Assembly (NCBI GenBank): GCA_023440975.1
Contig: JAEZRD010000083.1
Span: 1-36,072 of the forward strand
Length of the DNA: 36,072 nucleotides
Reading direction: 5' to 3'
DNA from: Methanobacteriota archaeon
GTDB lineage: Archaea > Methanobacteriota > Methanobacteria > Methanobacteriales > Methanobacteriaceae
The notes beneath the pieces were generated by a model that ran no database searches, was not told where the DNA came from, and saw only the letters and a list, made by a program, of their open reading frames with translations. Position numbers and translations under genes: made by a program. This document shows, in pieces, positions 1 through 7,795 of the stretch (within the stretch, counting starts at the first letter, position 1; each line of letters starts with the position of its first letter).

Positions 1-95
1 AAAGTAACAACAGCAACCGGACTTTCAGGATCACCAACAACATACTCACCAGTAACAATAGGCCAATCCGGAGCAGCATCTTTCTTATCTACCAT
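1..95 (-). CDS. mtrA: MtrA-like methyltransferase subunit A, N-terminal part (cut by window edge)
   Basis: Only the first 31 codons are present; the gene runs off the left edge. The translation begins MVDKKDAAPDWPIVTGEY and continues VVGDPESPVAVVTL, which matches the start of the A subunit of methyl-tetrahydromethanopterin:coenzyme M methyltransferase, the corrinoid-binding subunit of the membrane Mtr complex. The start at 95 is fixed by a strong site reading AAAGGAGGAA just upstream. In the usual mtr operon mtrA follows mtrB, but here hcp lies 68 bases upstream on the same strand. This may therefore be a stand-alone paralogue of MtrA rather than the operon copy. The corrinoid-binding histidine and the C-terminal anchor are outside the window. 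Confidence 0.8.
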   Translation of the reverse strand, partial: MVDKKDAAPDWPIVTGEYVVGDPESPVAVVT

Positions 96-163
96 TTATA
101 TTCCTCCTTTAAATTTTAATAAATATAATCCCTTAAAAAAGGATTATACTTAAAAATAAATTT

Positions 164-1468
164 TTAACCCATTATTTTTTTGATATCTTCTTTAGGATCT
201 CCTATTGGAGTTAAATTAAATGTATCCACTAATACGTTCACTATATCATCATTTGCCCATGCTGGTAATATTGGACCGATTAAAATATCTTTTTTACCTA
301 AATAGAATAAGCTCCATAATATGGCTGCAGCTTTTTGTTCCATCCAGCTTAATACAATTGTTAGTGGTAAATCGTTTAATTCTACTCCAAATAAATCACA
401 TAAAGCTAATGCTACGTCTACTGCTGCAATTGCATCATTACATTGTCCCATATCAAGTAATCTTGGAATTCCTTCAATGTCTCCTAAGTCTAAGTCATTG
501 AATCTGAATTTTCCACAGGCTAATGTTAAGATTATTGTATCTTCTGGTAAGTTTTCTACAAATTCTCTGTAATATTTCATTTGTGGGAGTGGTGAATCAC
601 ATCCTCCTACTAAGAAGAATCTTTTTATTTTTCCAGCTTCTACTAATTCTTTTATTTTTGGTGCAAGTGATAATATTGTTGATACACCAAATCCAGTTGT
701 GATTGTTGTGAGTTCTTCAGGTTCAAGGTCTCCTAATTCTTTTGCTTTTTCAATTAATGGTGTGAAATCATAATTTTCTATGACTGGTATGTCGGGTAAT
801 TTTGCTACGCCCATTGTAAAGAATCTGTCTTTGTATTCGTCTTTTGGTAATAATACACAGTTTGATGTTCCTAATATTGCTACATTATATTTTGCAAATA
901 TTTTCTTTTGATCAAACCATGCTCCTCCAAGTTGACCTTTTAAGTGTTCATATTTTCTTAATTCTGGGTATCCATGTGCAGGTAACATTTCACTGTGTGT
1001 GTATATGTTTATTCCAGTTCCTTCAGTTTGTTTTAATAATTCTTCTAATGCTTTTAAATCATGCCCAGTTACTAATATTCCTGGTCCTGCTTGAGCTCCT
1101 ACTTTTACTTCTGTTGGTGTAGGTTCTCCATATTTTTCATTATGTGCTTCTTTTAGTAATTTCATTACTTTTACGTTTGCTTCTCCAGCTTTAAGACCCA
1201 TATTAATTAAGTCTTGTGTATCAAAGTTTACGTTTGTTAATGTTGTGTATAATCCTTCTGTTAAGAAGTCATCGACTTCTTCATCTCTTGCTCCTAATTC
1301 GTTTGCATGATAATTGTATGCACTTATTCCTTTCATTGCATATATTAAATTGTCTTGTAGTCTTGCTACAGTTGGTGTTTTTCCACAAGTTCCTCGTACG
1401 GTACATCCTGTTCCTCTTGCAGTTTGGGAACATTGATAACAAAACATATCTAGCGGTTCATTTGCCAT
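164..1468 (-). CDS. hcp: Hybrid-cluster protein (hydroxylamine reductase / NO detoxification), class III
   Basis: 434-residue hybrid-cluster (prismane) protein. The family reduces hydroxylamine to ammonia in vitro and is linked to nitric oxide detoxification in vivo. Residues C10, C13, C22 and C28 (MFCYQC...GTGC...GTC) would hold the N-terminal cubane. The hybrid cluster ligands are all recognisable in order: GHD, HSEM, GTSNC, GGCDSP, LACGKFRF, GQCND and SWMEQK. The length of about 430 residues, rather than about 550, indicates the short class III form lacking the extra helical domain, as expected for methanogens. I start at ATG 1468 because a GGAGG lies about eight bases upstream; longer in-frame starts at 1483 and 1513 would swallow that site. 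The gene diverges from a TrmB-like regulator, with inverted repeats between them. Confidence 0.95.
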   Translation of the reverse strand: MANEPLDMFCYQCSQTARGTGCTVRGTCGKTPTVARLQDNLIYAMKGISAYNYHANELGARDEEVDDFLTEGLYTTLTNVNFDTQDLINMGLKAGEANVKVMKLLKEAHNEKYGEPTPTEVKVGAQAGPGILVTGHDLKALEELLKQTEGTGINIYTHSEMLPAHGYPELRKYEHLKGQLGGAWFDQKKIFAKYNVAILGTSNCVLLPKDEYKDRFFTMGVAKLPDIPVIENYDFTPLIEKAKELGDLEPEELTTITTGFGVSTILSLAPKIKELVEAGKIKRFFLVGGCDSPLPQMKYYREFVENLPEDTIILTLACGKFRFNDLDLGDIEGIPRLLDMGQCNDAIAAVDVALALCDLFGVELNDLPLTIVLSWMEQKAAAILWSLFYLGKKDILIGPILPAWANDDIVNVLVDTFNLTPIGDPKEDIKKIMG

Positions 1469-1495
1469 ATTTTTTTCCTCCATATAAAATGATTT

Positions 1496-1512
1496 TGTAC
1501 ATTTCATGTACA
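1496..1512. promoter_or_regulatory. Perfect inverted repeat in the hcp leader, candidate operator
   Basis: TGTACAT-TTC-ATGTACA: two perfect 7-base arms with a 3-base spacer. It lies 28 bases upstream of the hcp start. On the minus strand a TATA-like stretch (AAGTATAAAAA, about 1527-1536) sits about 26 bases before its centre, so the palindrome would cover the transcription start of hcp, a classic position for a repressor site. Which protein binds is unknown; the divergent TrmB-like regulator is the obvious candidate. Confidence 0.55.
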
Positions 1513-1546
1513 TTATAGTTGGTTAGTTTTTATACTTAAATGTTTT

Positions 1547-1572
1547 GTCACTTATTTAGGGTAAAAAGTAAC
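1547..1572. promoter_or_regulatory. Imperfect inverted repeat between hcp and the TrmB-like gene
   Basis: GTCACTT at 1547-1553 faces AAGTAAC at 1566-1572 (one mismatch in seven when read as an inverted repeat, GT[C/T]ACTT). It lies midway between the divergent starts at 1468 and 1630, just before an AT-rich stretch that could hold the promoter of the regulator. It may be a second operator, allowing one regulator to control both genes. Confidence 0.35.
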
Positions 1573-1629
1573 AAATATTATATATTATTAAAATATAATT
1601 AAAATTATCAAAAAAGTGGGAGGGTAAAT

Positions 1630-2415
1630 TTGCAAGATAAAACAATACACTCATTACAAAAATTAGGACTAAGCACATACGAAGCACAAGTATATCGAAG
1701 TTTAAGCACCATCATAACAGGAACACCAAGTGAAATAAGTACAGAATCACAAGTTCCAAGATCTAAAGTATACGATGTTTTAAGAAGATTAAATGAAAAA
1801 GGATATATAGATGTAGAAAGAGGAAGACCACTTAAATACACAATTGTTTTACCTAGAGACATTTTCAATAAAGAAAAAGAAAAATTAATTGAAGAACTAA
1901 ATGAAACAGAACAAAATTTAAACAATACCTATGAAAATCAAATATCCCAAGTACAAGCACCAATGTGGCTAATCCATAACACTGAAAAAATAATTAAAAA
2001 AGAATTAGAAATTATTTTAAGAACCAAAAAAACATTAAACATGAGAATAGGATTTCTATTTGAAGGTGAAGCAAAACAACTAAATGATGCATTTCAAAAA
2101 ATTTCAAAAAATGTTGAAATTAATATTTTAGCTTCCCCCTACTGCTATGTAAATCATGAAAAAATAAACATTATATCCTCATTTAAAGATTCAAATGTAA
2201 ATATAATAAAAGCGGATATTCCTTTTGTAAAAATGATGATACGTGACAAAAAAGAAATAATGCATATATATACAAAATTTTCAGGTGAAAAAAAAAGTGT
2301 TATACCCGATACGGCAATAGGAATATGGAATAGATATGAAGATATAGCTAAAAACTATGATGATAGATTCATAGACCAAATGAATAAAAAAAGAAAAAAA
2401 CAAAGAATAAAGTAA
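1630..2415 (+). CDS. TrmB-family transcriptional regulator
   Basis: 261-residue TrmB-like regulator. Residues 1-70 form a winged helix typical of the family: LQKLGLSTYEAQVYRSL, then SQVPRSKVYDVLRRLNEKG as the recognition region, then the wing. A charged, coiled-coil-like stretch follows (about residues 80-110), and after it a C-terminal TrmB effector domain that in other members binds a small ligand. The chosen start is TTG, six bases after GGAGG at 1619-1623; no better start lies nearby. It is divergent from hcp across 161 bases containing two inverted repeats, so local control of hcp and of itself is plausible but inferred. The C terminus is a lysine/arginine-rich tail (KKRKKQRIK). Confidence 0.85.
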   Translation: MQDKTIHSLQKLGLSTYEAQVYRSLSTIITGTPSEISTESQVPRSKVYDVLRRLNEKGYIDVERGRPLKYTIVLPRDIFNKEKEKLIEELNETEQNLNNTYENQISQVQAPMWLIHNTEKIIKKELEIILRTKKTLNMRIGFLFEGEAKQLNDAFQKISKNVEINILASPYCYVNHEKINIISSFKDSNVNIIKADIPFVKMMIRDKKEIMHIYTKFSGEKKSVIPDTAIGIWNRYEDIAKNYDDRFIDQMNKKRKKQRIK

Positions 2416-2462
2416 ATTATATTAATCAACAAAAAACAAATAAATATTTGATTAAAAAAAAG

Positions 2463-2924
2463 ATGATAAAATTGAAGAAAATTATACCAATAATAGTAAT
2501 TTTAATAATAGCCATAGTAATGGTTTCAGGATGTATTATTGATAATTCTACATCCGATTCTTCAAAAAATCAAATAACGTCCAATACATCAATCCAAGAA
2601 AATGGACAATATGATCAAAAAGCTGATGTTGCAGCATATATAGAGAAATATAACAAATTACCATCCAATTATATTACTAAATCAGAAGCACGATCTCTTG
2701 GTTGGCATGGAGGATATTTAGAACCTTATGCTCCAGGTAAAAGTATAGGTGGAGATGTTTTTACAAACCGTGAAAGAGTAGTACCTCAAGGTAAATCTTA
2801 TATTGAATGTGATATCGACACAAATGGATCTAAAACTAGAGGCGCTAAAAGAATAATATATTCTAATGATGGAGATATTTATTACACTAGCGACCATTAC
2901 AAAACATTTACAAAACTTAACTAA
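2463..2924 (+). CDS. Secreted lipoprotein-type barnase ribonuclease
   Basis: 153 residues: a lipoprotein signal (hydrophobic 7-22, lipobox V-S-G-C24), a Ser/Thr/Asn/Gln-rich linker (25-50), then a complete barnase-type guanyl-preferring RNase domain (51-153). The match to Bacillus barnase is direct: KLPSNYITKSEA, LGW, APGKSIGGD, RIIYS and TSDHYKTFTK all have close counterparts. Barnase catalytic residues K27, E73, R83, R87 and H102 correspond to K73, E115, R126, R130 and H145, so the enzyme should be active and cleave single-stranded RNA. I start at ATG 2463; a TTG at 2448 would only add five residues. No clear ribosome site is seen. The next gene, 24 bases on, is its barstar inhibitor. The protein is presumably exported and membrane-tethered; transfer from a bacterium is an inference. 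Confidence 0.92.
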   Translation: MIKLKKIIPIIVILIIAIVMVSGCIIDNSTSDSSKNQITSNTSIQENGQYDQKADVAAYIEKYNKLPSNYITKSEARSLGWHGGYLEPYAPGKSIGGDVFTNRERVVPQGKSYIECDIDTNGSKTRGAKRIIYSNDGDIYYTSDHYKTFTKLN

Positions 2925-2948
2925 AAAAAATATAAGCTGGAAAATAAT

Positions 2949-3191
2949 ATGAAGAAAATTATATTAGATGGAAATTTAATGAAAAATAATCCTCACGATT
3001 ATATAAAAGACAATTTAAATTTTCCAGAGTATTATGGTAAAAATCTTGATGCTCTCTTCGATTGTTTAGGAGACATAGGTGAAAAAACTGAAATAATTCT
3101 TATTAACCCTAAAAATGTTGACAAAAATATGATTAATACTTTTAAAGATGCTTCAAAAGAAAATCCAAGCTTATTATTTAAAATTAGTTAA
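2949..3191 (+). CDS. Barstar-family RNase inhibitor
   Basis: 80-residue barstar-like protein, slightly shorter than the 90-residue Bacillus protein. The inhibitory helix FPEYYGKNLDALFDCL (25-40) keeps Y28, Y29, D34 and D38, which match barstar Y29, Y30, D35 and D39; D39 is the residue that fills the barnase active site. W38 is replaced by F37, and E76 is matched by D67 in TFKDASKE. No signal peptide is present, so it stays in the cytoplasm, where it would protect the producer against enzyme not yet exported. It lies 24 bases after the barnase gene on the same strand and is almost certainly co-transcribed. An oligo-T tract follows at about 3219-3226. Confidence 0.92.
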   Translation: MKKIILDGNLMKNNPHDYIKDNLNFPEYYGKNLDALFDCLGDIGEKTEIILINPKNVDKNMINTFKDASKENPSLLFKIS

Positions 3192-3216
3192 AAAATGTGT
3201 ATATTTTCCAAAAAAC

Positions 3217-3234
3217 TATTTTTTTTATTTTTCT
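3217..3234 (+). terminator. Oligo-T terminator after barnase-barstar
   Basis: CTATTTTTTTTATTTTTCTA, an archaeal-type T-rich tract starting 25 bases after the barstar stop, with no strong hairpin. It would separate the toxin-immunity pair from thrS. Confidence 0.4.
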
Positions 3235-3377
3235 AAATTAAAAATTTAAAATTTAAGAATATGATTAAAAAATTAATATTAAATAATATAATTCATAAAA
3301 ATTAAATTATGTTGTAACTAAATGATTTATTCTTAATTTTAACAATTTATTATTTATTACAAAAAAGGTGATTATAA

Positions 3378-5213
3378 ATGCGAATATTAATTATTCACTC
3401 TGATTATTTAAAATATAATGTAAAAAACAAAACCGGAATGGCTGAAGAAATCAACGAAGCTCAAAAAAGTGGAGCCTTTGATGAATCATTAGTTGTATTC
3501 AGCGCTGTTGAAAAACAAGACGAAATAAACCCTAAAGGAATAGTTAAAAACTTAGTTAAAGAAGTTATAAAAACTAATGAAGAAGTTAAAGCAGATAATA
3601 TAGTACTTTACCCATATGCACATTTATCTAGCTCATTAAGTTCCCCACAAAGTGCGATTGAAATATTAAAAGATACTGAAAAAGCACTTAAAGAAGAAGG
3701 CCTTAATGTTTATAGAGTACCATTTGGATGGTATAAAGCATTTGAAATATCTTGTAAAGGACATCCATTATCTGAACTCTCAAGAACTATCACTGCAGAA
3801 GATGAAGATTCTGAAGAAGAAAAAGAAGATAAAGGACCAGACTCTAAATTTTATATTTTATACAATGGAAAAGTCAGCGAAACTGATGAATTCAAGTATG
3901 AAGATGAAGATTTAGAAAAATTAACATTATATGAACTTGGTAAAGGTTCCAGTGATGAAGGAGAACCACCTCATGTTAAAATCATGAGAGAAAAAGAATT
4001 ATGTGATTATGAAAGTGCATCAGATATTGGAAATCTAAAATGGTATCCTAAAGGACGTTTAATACGTGACTTATTATCCGATTATGTTTACAACCTTGTT
4101 TTAGATCAAGGAGCAATGCCAATTGAAACTCCAATTTTCTATGATTTAGCTAATCCTGCAATAAGAGAACATGCAGCTAAATTTGGAGAAAGACAATATA
4201 AAACAAACACTAAAAAAGATTTAATGTTAAGATTCGCATGCTGTTTCGGAGCTTTTAGAGTATTAGGAGACTCATTTTTAACTTGGAAAAATTTACCAGC
4301 AAAAGTTTACGAACTCTCAACATATAGTTTTAGATTCGAAAAAAGAGGAGAAGTAGTTGGTCTTAAAAGATTAAGAGCATTTACAATGCCTGATTTCCAT
4401 AGTTTCTGTGCTGATATGGATACCACATTAGAAGAATTTGATAAACAAGTAGATATGTGTATCCAAACTGGAAAAGATTTAAATGTTAATTATGAAGTAA
4501 TTTTCAGAGCAACAAAACAATTTTATGATGAACACAAAGATTGGATGTACAATACAGCTGCAAAAGCAGAAAAACCAATATTACTTGAAATATTACCTGA
4601 AAGAAAACATTATTGGAGCTGTAAAATAGATATGGCTGCAATTGACTATTTAGGAAGACCTATAGAAAATCCAACAGTACAAATAGATGTTGAAAGTGGA
4701 AAAAGATTTGATATCAATTACTTAGGTGAAGATGGTCAACAACACCATCCAACTATTTTACACTGCAGCCCAACTGGAAGTATAGAACGAGTCATATGCA
4801 GTTTATTAGAAAAAACCGCTAAAGAAATTGATGATAAAGATCCAATGCTCCCAACATGGTTATCCCCAACCCAAGTGAGAATATTACCAATAAGTGATAA
4901 ACATCTTGATTATGCTAATGAATTAGCTGATAAAATAGCCGAAAACAATATTAGAGTTGATATTGATAACAGTGAAGATAGAGTTGGTAAAAAAATTAGA
5001 AATGCATCTAAAGAATGGATTCCATACATTTTTGTTGTAGGAGATAAAGAGTTAGAATCTAAACAATTCTCTGTAACAGTAAGAGAAACTGGTGAAAAAG
5101 TTGATATGACACCTGATGAACTTATTAAAGAAGTATCATCTAAAAATAAAGGATTACCATTTAGAAGATTACCTTTACCACGTTATGTTAATGAAAGAAT
5201 TAGATTCAACTAA
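3378..5213 (+). CDS. thrS: Threonyl-tRNA synthetase, archaeal type
   Basis: 611 residues. It charges tRNA-Thr with threonine. Residues 1-140 form the archaea-specific N-terminal editing domain (related to D-aminoacyl-tRNA deacylase), with YPYAHLSSSLS at 79-89 and PFGWYKAFEISCKGHPLSELSR at 115-136; this domain removes serine wrongly attached to tRNA-Thr. An acidic insert (EDEDSEEEKED) follows, then the class II catalytic core. The zinc ligands expected in the active site can be seen in RFACCFGAF (Cys), PDFHSF (His) and ILHCSPTGS (His). The anticodon-binding domain is at the C terminus (about 500-611). The start follows AAGGTGATTATAA, a site that pairs with the GGTGAT part of the anti-SD sequence. 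It is monocistronic, ending in a hairpin and T tract. Confidence 0.97.
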   Translation: MRILIIHSDYLKYNVKNKTGMAEEINEAQKSGAFDESLVVFSAVEKQDEINPKGIVKNLVKEVIKTNEEVKADNIVLYPYAHLSSSLSSPQSAIEILKDTEKALKEEGLNVYRVPFGWYKAFEISCKGHPLSELSRTITAEDEDSEEEKEDKGPDSKFYILYNGKVSETDEFKYEDEDLEKLTLYELGKGSSDEGEPPHVKIMREKELCDYESASDIGNLKWYPKGRLIRDLLSDYVYNLVLDQGAMPIETPIFYDLANPAIREHAAKFGERQYKTNTKKDLMLRFACCFGAFRVLGDSFLTWKNLPAKVYELSTYSFRFEKRGEVVGLKRLRAFTMPDFHSFCADMDTTLEEFDKQVDMCIQTGKDLNVNYEVIFRATKQFYDEHKDWMYNTAAKAEKPILLEILPERKHYWSCKIDMAAIDYLGRPIENPTVQIDVESGKRFDINYLGEDGQQHHPTILHCSPTGSIERVICSLLEKTAKEIDDKDPMLPTWLSPTQVRILPISDKHLDYANELADKIAENNIRVDIDNSEDRVGKKIRNASKEWIPYIFVVGDKELESKQFSVTVRETGEKVDMTPDELIKEVSSKNKGLPFRRLPLPRYVNERIRFN

Positions 5214-5228
5214 AATTAAAATTTAAAT

Positions 5229-5270
5229 AATAGCTAAAAATATTTTAGCTATTTAATAACTATTTTTTTT
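5229..5270 (+). terminator. Terminator after thrS
   Basis: AATAGCTAAAA (5229-5239) pairs perfectly with TTTTAGCTATT (5243-5253) across a 3-base loop. A run of eight T follows at about 5263-5270. It lies 15 bases after the thrS stop. Confidence 0.65.
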
Positions 5271-5466
5271 ATTATTTTAAAAGATTTAAAAAACTTTTTT
5301 TAATTAAATATTACTATTAAAAAATGTTATATATTACATTAATTCATAAATTAATATAGTATAAATATACTCATAGAAATTTTATAATTTTACTTAATTT
5401 TATTAAAATTTTTAAATTTCATAAAAATATTTAATTATTTTATATAATATCGGAGGATACAAAAAT

Positions 5467-6690
5467 ATGTATAGAATAGGCGAAGCCCTTATTGGGGATG
5501 GAAATGAATTAGCTCATGTTGATTTAGTAATTGGCGAAAAAGAAGGTCCTGTTGGAAGCGCATTTGCGAACACTATGACTCAATTATCAATTGGTCACAC
5601 ACCTTTACTCACAGTTATCAGACCAAACTTATTAACCAAACCTGCAACTTTAATTATTCCTAAAGTAACTGTTGGCGATTTAGATGATGCAAGTAAAATA
5701 TTTGGACCTGCACAAACAGCAGTAGGAAGAGCAGTAGCAGATGCAGTTGAAGAAGGACTATTACCAAAAGATAAAACCGAAGATTTATTACTTATGGTAA
5801 GTGTTTTCATAGACCCTAAAGCTGAAGATTTCAGAAAAATATACCAATACAATTATGGTGCAACTAAATTAGCAATAAGAAGAGCAATGAAAGGTTATCC
5901 AACTATCAACAAAGTATTAGCTGAAAAAGATAGAGGAACACATCCAATAATGGGATTCAAAGTAACAAGATTATGGAACCCTCCATACTTACAAGTTGCA
6001 CTTGATTTAGATAATTTAAATGCAATGGAAAGAATTATTGATGAATTACCTAATAGAGAAAGAATCATCATTGAAGCTGGAACACCTTTAGTTAAAAAAT
6101 TTGGTGTCGGTGTTGTAAGTAAAATAAGAAAACTTCGCCCAGATGCATTCATAATAGCTGATTTAAAAACATTAGATGTTGGAAGAGTAGAAATTAAAAT
6201 GGCTGCAGATGAAACTGCAGATGCAGTAGCTATATCTGGTTTAGGAACTATTGAATCCATAGAAAAAGCTATACATGAAGCGCAAAAACAAGGTATTTAC
6301 TCTATATTAGATATGATGAATGTTGATGACTTCACTGGAAAAATTAAACAATTAAATCCTGAATTAAAACCTGATATTGTTCTATTACACAGAAATGTTG
6401 ACCTTGAAACAACAAAAGCTGAAAAAGGTGAAGATACTAGTGAAATGACTGAATGGGGTAATATCAAAGCAATTAAAAAATTAATTGATGATGGATTAAT
6501 TGCAGTAGCTGGAGGAATCACACCTAACAAAGTAGAAGAAGCTATTGATAAAGGTGCAGATATCATTATCGCAGGAAGATATATTATTGGATCTAGAGAT
6601 GTAAGAAGATCTGCAGAAGATTTCTTAGAACATTTCCCTGTTGACCCAGACAACATGAGATTAGCTCTTGACGAAGACGAAAATATATAA
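5467..6690 (+). CDS. fae-hps: Bifunctional formaldehyde-activating enzyme / 3-hexulose-6-phosphate synthase
   Basis: 407-residue fusion found in methanogens. The N-terminal Fae domain (about 1-160) condenses formaldehyde with tetrahydromethanopterin and retains the essential His17 in GDGNELAHVDLVIG. The C-terminal Hps domain (about 170-395) is an orotidine-decarboxylase-type TIM barrel with ADLKTLDVG, VAVAISGLG-like and VAGGITPNKVEEA motifs. It interconverts formaldehyde plus ribulose 5-phosphate with hexulose 6-phosphate. In organisms lacking the oxidative pentose pathway it runs towards ribulose 5-phosphate, supplying nucleotides, and Fae captures the released formaldehyde. A strong CGGAGGA lies nine bases before the ATG. 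The gene has a 253-base upstream gap and its own terminator. A strongly conserved fusion with no oddities seen. Confidence 0.96.
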   Translation: MYRIGEALIGDGNELAHVDLVIGEKEGPVGSAFANTMTQLSIGHTPLLTVIRPNLLTKPATLIIPKVTVGDLDDASKIFGPAQTAVGRAVADAVEEGLLPKDKTEDLLLMVSVFIDPKAEDFRKIYQYNYGATKLAIRRAMKGYPTINKVLAEKDRGTHPIMGFKVTRLWNPPYLQVALDLDNLNAMERIIDELPNRERIIIEAGTPLVKKFGVGVVSKIRKLRPDAFIIADLKTLDVGRVEIKMAADETADAVAISGLGTIESIEKAIHEAQKQGIYSILDMMNVDDFTGKIKQLNPELKPDIVLLHRNVDLETTKAEKGEDTSEMTEWGNIKAIKKLIDDGLIAVAGGITPNKVEEAIDKGADIIIAGRYIIGSRDVRRSAEDFLEHFPVDPDNMRLALDEDENI

Positions 6691-6706
6691 AAATTATAAA
6701 AAAATA

Positions 6707-6745
6707 AGCTGTTAAACATTAAAAAAATACAGCTAAATTTTTTTA
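6707..6745 (+). terminator. Terminator after fae-hps
   Basis: AGCTGT (6707-6712) pairs with ACAGCT (6729-6734) around an A-rich loop, followed at once by AAATTTTTTTATTT. It begins 16 bases after the stop. Confidence 0.6.
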
Positions 6746-6802
6746 TTTAAATTTTTACTTTTTTTAAAAATTTTAAAATAAAACATAATAAGAGGCATTT
6801 TA

Positions 6803-7111
6803 ATGGTATTTTGTAATTCATGTGGTAAACCTATGATTAAAGATGATTATGGAACAAACGCTGACGGATCTAAAAATCCTGACTATTGTAATGAATGTTA
6901 TCAAAATGGTGAATTTACAGAACCCAACATAACATTAGAAGAAATGATAACAAAAAATGTTAAAAAAATGCTAGAAAAAAATCCTCGAGCAGATGAAACA
7001 ATGTTTACAGGTATATTAATACAAAGTTTACCCGGACTAAAACGATGGAATAATGAACTTGAAAACGAAGATTTAAACGAGGAAAATATTTACAAAAATA
7101 GAAAAATATAA
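6803..7111 (+). CDS. Small zinc-ribbon protein
   Basis: 102 residues. Two CxxC pairs, C4/C7 (FCNSCGKPM) and C29/C32 (YCNECY), make a treble-clef or ribbon zinc site like that of the putative zinc-ribbon family PF12674; I assign this by motif only. The rest (about 40-102) is helical and charged, with ITLEEMITKNVKKMLEKNP. A GAGG (AGAGGCATTTTAATG) sets the start. It converges with the coiled-coil gene at 7119, with seven bases between the stops. No partner gene indicates a role; it could bind nucleic acid or a protein, but the sequence does not show which. Confidence 0.75.
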   Translation: MVFCNSCGKPMIKDDYGTNADGSKNPDYCNECYQNGEFTEPNITLEEMITKNVKKMLEKNPRADETMFTGILIQSLPGLKRWNNELENEDLNEENIYKNRKI

Positions 7112-7118
7112 TATTATT

Positions 7119-7661
7119 CTAATCAGTTTTATATAATATAAAATTTCTAAACTTATTAGCTAAACCTTGTTGATATAATTCACCAATTTTAGCACTTTCT
7201 AATTCAGATTGAAGTATTTCATTTTTCTTTAAAAGAATTATATAAGATTTTTGAAGATCTAAAAATTCAGAATCAGTATGATAATGATTTTCAAAAAGAC
7301 TTTTATTCTCAAAATTAGAAGATTGTTTATTTTCAATTTCTTGATTTAATATTTCTATTTCTTGATTTAATTTAGAAATTATAGCATCTTTAACTTGAAT
7401 ATCATCATTTAATTTTTTATTTTTATCTTTTAATAAATAGTTATGTAGTTCTAAAGCTATATTAATATCTTCTTGTGATTCAAAATTTTCTGCATCAGAT
7501 TTATGAAATATTAATACTTCTTCTTCATCTTCAAAAATGTTTTGTTGTTTAGGTATTGTGACTTGAACTTGTTCAGCCTGATATTTCTTTTTTTTACCAT
7601 CTTTAAGAGTTCTTGTATACTCTCTAGAATATTTTTTCACTTTACCTATAGATTGTTCCAT
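7119..7661 (-). CDS. Coiled-coil protein of unknown function
   Basis: 180 residues. The N-terminal 60 residues look like a small beta-rich domain with basic patches (VKKYSREYTRTLKDGKKKKY, then EVLIFHKSDAENF). Residues about 60-165 are heptad-rich and would form a long coiled coil (SKLNQEIEILNQEIENKQ, ILQSELESAKIGEL). No membrane segment or enzyme motif is seen. I start at ATG 7661, ten bases after GGAGTTT; an in-frame TTG at 7676 would overlap that site. Its layout and head motif resemble the gene at 15936, so the two may be paralogues. It is divergent from the flavoprotein gene at 7796. I cannot assign a function. Confidence 0.7.
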   Translation of the reverse strand: MEQSIGKVKKYSREYTRTLKDGKKKKYQAEQVQVTIPKQQNIFEDEEEVLIFHKSDAENFESQEDINIALELHNYLLKDKNKKLNDDIQVKDAIISKLNQEIEILNQEIENKQSSNFENKSLFENHYHTDSEFLDLQKSYIILLKKNEILQSELESAKIGELYQQGLANKFRNFILYKTD

Positions 7662-7795
7662 TTTTTTAAACTCCAATTTTTAAAAAAAAATGATTTAATT
7701 TTAGAATTCCAATATTTATTCTGTTTCTTCATATATTAAAAATTTTTTAATTAATTAGAAAAAATATAATTAGTTTAAATCTAAGAGATAAATAT

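Noticed and set aside
220..1518. Several plus-strand open frames opposite hcp
   Set aside because: They are low-complexity Leu/Ile-rich reading of the hcp complement, have no ribosome site, and hcp is certain from its ligands.
3706..3915. Plus-strand frame inside thrS
   Set aside because: Lysine-rich out-of-frame reading of the ThrRS coding sequence.
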